Shown here one piece after another: positions 7,261 to 12,944 of a stretch of 14,221 nt of DNA. The stretch is from JAICLK01 sp035478715. GTDB taxonomy: Bacteria; Patescibacteriota; Saccharimonadia; Saccharimonadales; UBA4665. Within the stretch, counting starts at the first letter, position 1. Each line of letters starts with the position of its first letter. Under the pieces are notes generated by a model. The model made no database searches. It saw only the letters and a list, made by a program, of their open reading frames with translations, and was not told where the DNA came from. A program made the position numbers and the translations under genes. Where the stretch lies: the NCBI GenBank assembly GCA_035478715.1, contig DATIJK010000074.1, forward strand, positions 1 through 14,221, given 5' to 3'.

Positions 7261-7845
7261 ATTTTGTTGTATATCCGAAATATATTCCTGATATTGGTCT
7301 ATCATGCTATACCGCGTTGGGCTACTGCTTGTTTTTTCTATGGCTATTATTTGGTTCAATAACGGGATAAGCTGCTGCCGTTCACCTTGCGAATATCTTA
7401 TTTCAAATTCAAATGCCAATGCTGCTTTTTTATATTGCGGTGACAATTTAGCTGCGGCTTCTAAATCTTGAACTACTGACTCGTTTTGTTTAAGGTTAAT
7501 GTTTGCTGTTGCTCTGTCCATATGATATTTTGCCAACGTCTGATTATCGGCATGATAGATACCAGAATCAACGCCGTCGATGAGTTGGGTAGTAATATTG
7601 ACTGTTTGCTGGTAATTGTAATTATTTTCGGCTGCTGCCAGGCTTGTTTCGAGAGTTTTTTGTGCGACTTTGTTAGAAGAATTATCACCATGCCCTTGCG
7701 GCATGAAATACCAAAGCACGACACCAGCGATAACAATAACTAAAAGAATAATTACCGGCTTCGTATGCCGCTTGAACCATACTGTCCAGGGTTCGGGCCC
7801 GAACATATCATCCCCGTGGGCTTTGTCACCCTTATTGCCTGCCAT
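7243..7845 (-). CDS. Membrane-anchored TPR-like protein, 200 aa (sub-type B)
   Basis: Membrane helix at about residues 29-47, preceded by a basic stretch (FKRHTKP). The outward-facing remainder has a TPR-like hairpin at about 102-136 and GERQQLIPLL at 154-163. The C-terminus DIQQNKEISF resembles DIQHHTELSF of the 187-aa paralogue. Two starts are possible. ATG 7845 is only 10 nt from the -10 box and would be nearly leaderless. ATG 7806 (residue 14, MFGPE) aligns with the first residue of the 187-aa paralogue (MIGPE) and has GGGG nearby. The codons between them are partly conserved in the paralogue upstream region and in the relic at 1384, so I kept the longer form with reservation. First gene of a coupled pair behind promoter P2. 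Confidence 0.8.
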   Translation of the reverse strand: MAGNKGDKAHGDDMFGPEPWTVWFKRHTKPVIILLVIVIAGVVLWYFMPQGHGDNSSNKVAQKTLETSLAAAENNYNYQQTVNITTQLIDGVDSGIYHADNQTLAKYHMDRATANINLKQNESVVQDLEAAAKLSPQYKKAALAFEFEIRYSQGERQQLIPLLNQIIAIEKTSSSPTRYSMIDQYQEYISDIQQNKEISF

Positions 7846-7855
7846 CTTGTTAAAA

Positions 7856-7884
7856 AGTATAACAAAAGCTCAAGCGATATGTAA
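7856..7884 (-). promoter_or_regulatory. Promoter P2 of the 7845-6029 pair (shared cassette promoter)
   Basis: -35 TTACAT (7879-7884), 17-nt spacer with ATCGCTT and GCTTTTG, extended -10 TGTTATACT (TATACT at 7856-7861). Predicted transcription start near 7849 is 4 nt before ATG 7845 but about 43 nt before ATG 7806. Confidence 0.75.
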
Positions 7885-8030
7885 TATTAAAATTTTGAAT
7901 AAGGACAATTAATCGATTCCCGCCGCAAGAAAAGTTAAGCAATAAATAAATTAACAAAATCAAAACTATACAACTGGATGAATTGGCAGATCAATTTTCT
8001 AAACTTTTTATATGATTATGAATCGAAAAA

Positions 8031-9260
8031 TCAGTTTATATCCATTGCGCCGCCCGCCGAAACATCGCCGCCATTTACTTCGAAATACGGCATATTCGCG
8101 ATAAAGAAAGTAGCGTTACAATTAATGTCTGCTGAAGGTATTGCCGATCCTGTCACACCCCAGTTGACAGTATATATCCCCGTATTGTTCGACGGGCCAA
8201 GTGTCGTGCTTGTGGCATTGATGTCCGCACCGTCCTGGTTCATCAAAATATTGTTATCGGAGTAGCTCACACCCGGTCCCGATACAGAAAGTTTCATCTG
8301 ATTAGTCGATCCCATAACGGCGTTTGCTTCGCCAGTCGTCTTATAGGTGACCGTGACCTGCACCAAAAATGACCTGTCAGGATCGACTTTGCCTGGATTC
8401 ACCATCATAGCCCCGCATGCCGGATTGACTACTGGGGGCGGCGGCGGAACTAACGGTGAGTCGCTGGCAACCAAGTTCGCGCATTCACGCCTGATTTCAA
8501 AACTGGTTCCATTTGGGTTATGGAAAATAATCAAATGGCTCGGCTCGTCGGTCTGCTGGCGGAAAATTACCTCATCCTTGCCATCATATGGGTAAGTTCC
8601 ATTGGCTGCTTTTACGCCAACAGTATTTTCCTGGCATGAGCCAGCTGGTGAATAGGTCGTATTGCAGGCGTGCATGCTGTTGATCTGGCCGGCAAAGACC
8701 GGCGTCACGACATACCAATCTATCCAGCCTTGTGAATCATAGTATGTTACATCGTTCTTCCATTCCTGAAAGTGAGCAAGCGCATAATTAATCCCAGCGT
8801 TTACATTCGCAAAACCGGTTCCCTGCCTGCCCAACATAGCGTCGACGATATAGGCTGCACCAGCATGGTTATAACTGTAGCCCGACTGCAGATACCAGCC
8901 CATCCATTTTTCAAAATCTGCCGCGTTTTTTACACCGCACGGTAACTGCACCGCCGTACAAACAGCCGGAGCGAACGGTATAGCATTATTGGGACCCGTT
9001 CCATTCACACATAGCAGCGAAGAATAGTTACAGTCGACGATATTGTAGCCAACCACTCCATATGGTGCTGGCCGGTTGAAATCCTTTGTACCGTTGCTAG
9101 TAAAATAACCGTGGCAACCGGCAATGCCCAAGTTGATAAAAGCAGGCGAGTCGCATACACCGCCCAACGCCAAAGTTTGCGATACCGGCATCAATGCGAA
9201 TACAGCCGAAAATAACAGTAAACCGACCGCAGAAATAATTCGATTAAAGGTAATTTTCAT
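8031..9260 (-). CDS. Secreted cassette protein, 409 aa (sub-type B), GGDVSAGGA C-terminus
   Basis: Signal peptide at residues 1-32 (hydrophobic 8-24, likely cleavage after LALG or nearby). Domain order matches the 404-aa protein: CGVKNAADFEKWMGWYL (108-124), NHAGAAYIVDAML (131-143), HFQEW (163-167), GWIDWYV (178-184), HLIIFHNPNG (242-251), RRECAN (257-262), PPPPP linker (272-276), beta-sandwich-like domain, and a slightly diverged end PYFEVNGGDVSAGGA then MDIN. The start shares a base with the upstream stop (TGATG). GGAG lies 11 nt away, which is long. The pairwise similarity with the next cassette downstream suggests tandem duplication of the whole two-gene unit. Function unknown; export is well supported. 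Confidence 0.85.
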   Translation of the reverse strand: MKITFNRIISAVGLLLFSAVFALMPVSQTLALGGVCDSPAFINLGIAGCHGYFTSNGTKDFNRPAPYGVVGYNIVDCNYSSLLCVNGTGPNNAIPFAPAVCTAVQLPCGVKNAADFEKWMGWYLQSGYSYNHAGAAYIVDAMLGRQGTGFANVNAGINYALAHFQEWKNDVTYYDSQGWIDWYVVTPVFAGQINSMHACNTTYSPAGSCQENTVGVKAANGTYPYDGKDEVIFRQQTDEPSHLIIFHNPNGTSFEIRRECANLVASDSPLVPPPPPVVNPACGAMMVNPGKVDPDRSFLVQVTVTYKTTGEANAVMGSTNQMKLSVSGPGVSYSDNNILMNQDGADINATSTTLGPSNNTGIYTVNWGVTGSAIPSADINCNATFFIANMPYFEVNGGDVSAGGAMDIN

Positions 9261-9275
9261 CAGAATGATAGCTCC
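9258..9275 (-). promoter_or_regulatory. TGATG coupled junction of the 409-aa gene
   Basis: Stop TGA and ATG share one base. The GGAG sequence at 9272-9275 sits 11 nt upstream, within the Thr-Glu codons of the TPR protein end (TELSF). Confidence 0.65.
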
Positions 9276-9823
9276 GTATGGTGTTGGATATCGGTAATAT
9301 CTTGCTGATATTGTGCGATTTCACTGCCCTTCAACGGATTCGAGCTTGATTTCTCAGTCTCAATTAATTTGTTCAGTAAAGGAATGAGCGATTGCCGCTC
9401 GCCTTGCCTGTAACGAGCCTCAAACTCAAATGCGTATGCGGCAGGCTGCGTTGCCGACGAAAGCTTTACCGCCGCCTCGGTATCCGAAGCAACTTTGCTA
9501 TATTGCTTGATATTCATATACGACGTCGCTCTTTCAAGTCGGTAATTTGCCAATGTTGCGTCGTCCACTTTATAATCGCCTTTTTTTGCTCCATTGATGA
9601 GTTGGCTTGTTATATTTATTATTTCTTGATCATTCGTTTTTCGTACCGCGGTAGCCAAGCTTGTAACCAGTGTCCGCTGTGCGACTTTATTCGATGAGCT
9701 ATCACTTTCACTCTGCGGTCTGAGACACCAGAATAAGATACCTGTAGCAAGTATGCACAAGCAAAGAGCAATAATTTTGGCGTGAACCTTGAGCCACGAC
9801 GTTCTTTCTTCGGGCCCTATCAT
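9260..9823 (-). CDS. Membrane-anchored TPR-like protein, 187 aa (sub-type B)
   Basis: Short basic N-terminus, membrane helix at about residues 16-34, then an outward helical domain with a TPR-like hairpin at 88-122 and GERQSLIPLL at 141-150. It is the closest relative of the 200-aa protein at 7243-7845, but lacks that protein's 13-residue N-terminal extension. The in-frame codons just upstream of ATG 9823 (Lys-Ala-Asn-Gly-Tyr-Asp) still resemble the extension (KAHGDD). The position matching the longer start is AAA instead of ATG, and no alternative start codon occurs before the in-frame TGA. ATG 9823 is therefore the only reasonable start. Translationally coupled to the 409-aa secreted gene. 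Confidence 0.8.
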   Translation of the reverse strand: MIGPEERTSWLKVHAKIIALCLCILATGILFWCLRPQSESDSSSNKVAQRTLVTSLATAVRKTNDQEIINITSQLINGAKKGDYKVDDATLANYRLERATSYMNIKQYSKVASDTEAAVKLSSATQPAAYAFEFEARYRQGERQSLIPLLNKLIETEKSSSNPLKGSEIAQYQQDITDIQHHTELSF

Positions 9824-9872
9824 GTCATACCCGTTCGCCTTTCCACTAAGATCGCGGAATTTGTCTCATAAA

Positions 9873-9901
9873 ATTATAGCAGAAGCACAAGCGGTATGTG
9901 T
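9873..9901 (-). promoter_or_regulatory. Promoter P3 of the 9823-8031 pair (shared cassette promoter)
   Basis: -35-like ACACAT (9896-9901, weak), 17-nt spacer with ACCGCTT and GCTTCTG, extended -10 TGCTATAAT (TATAAT at 9873-9878). Predicted transcription start is near 9866, about 43 nt before ATG 9823. A small palindrome, CACAAAAATTGTG, lies just upstream at 9902-9914. Confidence 0.72.
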
Positions 9902-9982
9902 CACAAAAATTGTGTATATAGTGGATTTTCGTAAAACAAGCCTAGGAATCTTAATAATAAGCCTGGCAAGAATAACGGAGTT

Positions 9983-11233
9983 TTAATTCACTTCCATACC
10001 GCCGCCGGCAGAAACGTCACCGCCATTGACTACGAAATAGGGCAAATTTGCTACTTTGAAAGTGCCGCTGCAATCCGTTGTGATAAGTTTGCTACCCGAC
10101 GAATTGTAAAGATTGTATTTTACCGCATAAGTACCAGCTGTAACTGGACCGAGCGTTGGAGTAATGGCAGTCAATACGTTACCGGAAACGGTAGGGCCAA
10201 ACTTTGTCAATGGATACGTTAAACTGGGGCCGCTGATGCTGATACCTATTTTATCGCCAGCTGCATTAGCAGCAGTAGCATCCGCAGGACCGCTAGCGCC
10301 GGCGTAGCTGATACTGGCATGTATCATAAATGATCTTGATGGGTCAATGTACGGAACATTCGTGGCCAAGGCATCGCAAATCGGTGGATTTGAAGGCGAT
10401 GGAGGTGGTGCTACGCTTCCAAAAGCTGCAAACGATACAGCATTTCCGCAGCGGCGATTAATAATATAATCGCCGCCCGGCATATGAAATACTATGGTGT
10501 GACGGCCAATTTCCTGACCTTGCAAAAACATACCTAGATCCTTGTTCCAGCCACGCGACCCCGTATTCGGATGATTATCAGGAAAATCCCTCGCCGCATT
10601 CCATTCAATTTGACCCGCAGCGTCTGCATTCATAACATCTGTTTTCCAGGTGTTAAATTCAGCCCTTGCGTCAGCGACGCCAGTATTGGCGCTATTGCCA
10701 AAAACAGTGCCTACATCATATGTAGTATATTTGCCGCCGAGCATCGTCAAAACTGTGAAAGCGGCCCAGAGCACCTTCATTCGGTACCCTGAACATCCAT
10801 CTTCGTTGTCTACAGGTGGAGTAGCATTAGGGAATCCCTGTGAAACACAATCTCTAAACGGTAAAGTAGCCGGATTTGGCGAATTGAGATACCCGGACAC
10901 AAAGCTTACGAAGTTCGCTGCGGCATTCGCATTATTTCCATCGGTATTGCTCGGGAAAGCGTAATCATCATTAAGATACGGCCCCAATGAATCAACGTAT
11001 CTGTAAATGGTAACTAATGGCGCGCTTAACGCTCCTACCCCTGCGTACGTAGGATCTTCCAAAGCCATGCCACTAAAATACGATTGATACATGCAACGCC
11101 CATCCATCGCCTCGTATTGGGCTGTGCATATGAAGGCTTTCGGTGCTGCGCTGACAGTTGCAGGAATCAGAAGCCCACCAGAACATGCAAACAGTAAGGC
11201 AATAAAAGCATTTGCTACGCGTCGAAATTTCAC
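9983..11233 (-). CDS. Secreted cassette protein, 416 aa (sub-type A), GTG start, GGDVSAGGG C-terminus
   Basis: Signal peptide at residues 1-29 (KFRR, hydrophobic core 9-22, cleavage near VSAA). The N-domain holds NAAANFVSFVSGYL (103-116), KVLWAAFTVLTMLGG (153-167), IEWN (209-212), HTIVFHMPGG (245-254) and NRRCGN (259-264). A PPPSPSNPP linker (277-284) follows, then a beta-sandwich-like domain with IGISISGP and YPLTKFGP stretches closely matching the 448-aa protein, and the terminal PYFVVNGGDVSAGGG then MEVN. The start is GTG (11233-11231), overlapping the upstream TGA by 4 bases (GTGA), with GGAGGG 6 nt away, so it is well fixed. Function unknown; extracellular by signal peptide and cysteine content. 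Confidence 0.85.
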   Translation of the reverse strand: MKFRRVANAFIALLFACSGGLLIPATVSAAPKAFICTAQYEAMDGRCMYQSYFSGMALEDPTYAGVGALSAPLVTIYRYVDSLGPYLNDDYAFPSNTDGNNANAAANFVSFVSGYLNSPNPATLPFRDCVSQGFPNATPPVDNEDGCSGYRMKVLWAAFTVLTMLGGKYTTYDVGTVFGNSANTGVADARAEFNTWKTDVMNADAAGQIEWNAARDFPDNHPNTGSRGWNKDLGMFLQGQEIGRHTIVFHMPGGDYIINRRCGNAVSFAAFGSVAPPPSPSNPPICDALATNVPYIDPSRSFMIHASISYAGASGPADATAANAAGDKIGISISGPSLTYPLTKFGPTVSGNVLTAITPTLGPVTAGTYAVKYNLYNSSGSKLITTDCSGTFKVANLPYFVVNGGDVSAGGGMEVN

Positions 11234-11245
11234 GGCTTGCCCTCC
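11230..11245 (-). promoter_or_regulatory. GTGA coupled junction and strong RBS of the 416-aa gene
   Basis: The TPR gene TGA overlaps a GTG start by 4 bases. GGAGGG at 11240-11245 is 6 nt upstream and is encoded by the Leu-Glu-Gly codons of the TPR protein end, supporting the GTG as the true start. Confidence 0.75.
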
Positions 11246-11820
11246 AGGTAATCTATCGCTGATTTATAATCATCTATACTGTTTGCGACGCCGGGCTGCA
11301 CCTGTGTTAACTTTATCGCTTTTTTGTAATAACTTATCGCTGTCTTTTTATCGCCTTCAGCTTGTGCAGCTACTGCGATACCGACAACGTCGTATTCCTG
11401 TATTTTACCGCTTGCTGTTTCCGCCTTTTTGTAATAACTAATTGCCAGCGCATCCTTCCGTTGATTGTATGCGATTGATGCCAGATCCATTAGCGGCGTG
11501 TACTGATATTGCTTTGGAGGGTTCGTTTTGAGGTAATCTTGCAATACTTTCGACTCGCCGGCTAAATTTAGAGCTGATTCGTATGATTTAGCCTGTTTGA
11601 GGGTTGATTCGTAGGCTAGTTTATCCGCATTTTTTTTATTATTTGCGGCGATATTTGATTCATTTTTTGACCATAAAAACACACCAATGACTATCAGAAC
11701 GATCAATACAATGCTCAACAGTGCAACTAATTTTCTTTTGCCGAGACGAAACCTGCCTTGTACGTTATCAGCCTTAAAATTAACAATATTTGACTCATCC
11801 TGTAACTTCTGACTATTCAT
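11230..11820 (-). CDS. Membrane-anchored TPR protein, 196 aa (sub-type A)
   Basis: Residues 1-29 are hydrophilic and basic near the membrane (RFRLGKRK), 30-50 form the single membrane helix, and the rest is predicted outside. PPKQYQY lies at 101-107, as in the 197-aa paralogue. TPR-like hairpins are at about 106-138 (YTPLMDLASIAYNQRKDALAISYYKKA) and 141-172 (DVVGIAVAAQAEGDKKTAISYYKKAIKL), with a degenerate one before them. It is the first gene of the pair behind promoter P4 and is coupled to the 416-aa secreted gene. As in the other pairs, a chaperone, anchor or assembly-partner role toward that protein is inferred only from the strict pairing. Confidence 0.82.
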   Translation of the reverse strand: MNSQKLQDESNIVNFKADNVQGRFRLGKRKLVALLSIVLIVLIVIGVFLWSKNESNIAANNKKNADKLAYESTLKQAKSYESALNLAGESKVLQDYLKTNPPKQYQYTPLMDLASIAYNQRKDALAISYYKKAETASGKIQEYDVVGIAVAAQAEGDKKTAISYYKKAIKLTQVQPGVANSIDDYKSAIDYLEGKP

Positions 11821-11898
11821 AAACTAGTAATTCAGTTTTGGACATTAAATTGTTTTTACAAAATTTAGCACCGCAACCCATATTGCCGACTGTCAATA

Positions 11899-11927
11899 AG
11901 TATATCAAAAGCGTAACCGGTATTTAA
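11899..11927 (-). promoter_or_regulatory. Promoter P4 of the 11820-9983 pair (shared cassette promoter)
   Basis: -35 TTAAAT (11922-11927), 17-nt spacer with ACCGGTT and GCTTTTG, extended -10 TGATATACT (TATACT at 11899-11904). Predicted transcription start near 11892 gives a 5' UTR of about 72 nt. The early UTR contains GGCAATATGGGT, resembling GGCAATAAGGGT just after P2. Confidence 0.72.
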
Positions 11928-11994
11928 CTACAAAAGTTCAGCAAATCACCAGATCATTTGTCGTTAAATTTAAGTTATTTCGCATAAAATCATT

Positions 11995-12810
11995 TCAGAT
12001 TTTTGTGGAATCGACAGATTGAGCAAGCGTGTGCGATACCGTTTGACTCACTGGAGCAGGTTCGAACTTTTTCATGAAATCGATGCTGCCGGTAAAAATT
12101 TCCTGCGCGTCGTTGTCTAGCGTCGCCACATGGAAACTATTTTGGCACCATCTCTCTTCTTTTTGGGTAGATGAGATATCCTGCAATATTATTTTGGTAT
12201 TTTCCGGTTCGACCACGTGATCGATCGTGCTGTGATATATAAGGACCGGTGTTGTTATCTTGCGCAAATCATTACGGGTGATTTCCCATAATTCACGGAG
12301 CGAATCGAACGCACGCAGTGGAAACCGGTGGTACGCAAGTTCGCGTGCGCCAAATTTTTTGATATCGCTACCGATACCTTTGATTGACGGGATAATCCAT
12401 TTTACCAGCGGCGTGTATTTCGCGCGTTTATCAAGCGTCATGATCGATGGATTGACCAGAACCAACCCGCGGATCTGATCAGGATAATCCTCTGCTAATT
12501 TCAGGCTTAACGTGCCGCCCATGGACAGCCCCATCACAAAAACGGTGTCGCATTCTTTTTTTAATTCGGTGAATGCACGTACTACTTCACTGTACCATTC
12601 AGTCCATTTTGTTTTGTTCAGCTCTTGCCACGTCTTGCCGTGGCCTGGCAGCAACGGACAGCTGACGGTGTAGCCTTCATGCGCGATATAATACGCCCAG
12701 AACTGGACGCCTTGCGGCGCGCCCGTAAAACCATGCAGCATCAAGACACCGGTCTTGCTGCCTTTCATATATAACGGTTTTGAATCTTGGATTACATGGA
12801 CAGGTTCCAT
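11995..12810 (-). CDS. Alpha/beta hydrolase, carboxylesterase / monoacylglycerol lipase-like, 271 aa
   Basis: A full-length alpha/beta hydrolase similar in motif layout to Est30-type carboxylesterases. HGFTG (26-30) is the oxyanion-hole loop, GLSMGG (94-99) is the nucleophile elbow with Ser96, Asp197 lies in STIDHVV, and His227 in NSFHVATLD. These spacings match the Ser-Asp-His triad of that family, which hydrolyses short to medium acyl esters or monoglycerides. There is no signal peptide, so it should be cytoplasmic. After the last helix there is an unusual polar tail of about 22 residues (250-271). It is transcribed from its own promoter, diverging from the MMPL gene. Distance to the cassette array (174 bp, with P4 between) suggests it is not in that operon. 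The exact substrate cannot be told from sequence. Confidence 0.9.
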   Translation of the reverse strand: MEPVHVIQDSKPLYMKGSKTGVLMLHGFTGAPQGVQFWAYYIAHEGYTVSCPLLPGHGKTWQELNKTKWTEWYSEVVRAFTELKKECDTVFVMGLSMGGTLSLKLAEDYPDQIRGLVLVNPSIMTLDKRAKYTPLVKWIIPSIKGIGSDIKKFGARELAYHRFPLRAFDSLRELWEITRNDLRKITTPVLIYHSTIDHVVEPENTKIILQDISSTQKEERWCQNSFHVATLDNDAQEIFTGSIDFMKKFEPAPVSQTVSHTLAQSVDSTKI

Positions 12811-12844
12811 GCGGTAAATTTCTATGTTAGTTTAATTTATAAAC

Positions 12845-12873
12845 ATAATACTTCATTTCTACCAAATTGTTAA
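12845..12873 (-). promoter_or_regulatory. Sigma70-like promoter of the hydrolase gene
   Basis: TTAACA (12868-12873), 17-nt spacer, TATTAT (12845-12850) on the minus strand. Predicted start near 12838 gives a UTR of about 28 nt before ATG 12810. The spacer lacks the cassette motif, so this gene is likely under separate control. Confidence 0.6.
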
Positions 12874-12944
12874 TGCTTATGCTGAGACGCATGCATATCA
12901 TTAGCGCTTAAGCTACACTTATATATGTCTAATAATTGATAAAT

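Noticed and set aside
9867..9869. Early ATG just after the P3 -10 box as start of a frameshifted TPR gene
   Set aside because: It is 3 nt from the -10 box, so likely upstream of the transcript start. Spacing to the paralogous start at 9823 shows no indel relative to the 7845 locus.
12906..12913. GCTTAAGC palindrome between the hydrolase and MMPL genes as an operator
   Set aside because: An 8-bp palindrome is common by chance and has no second copy in the region.
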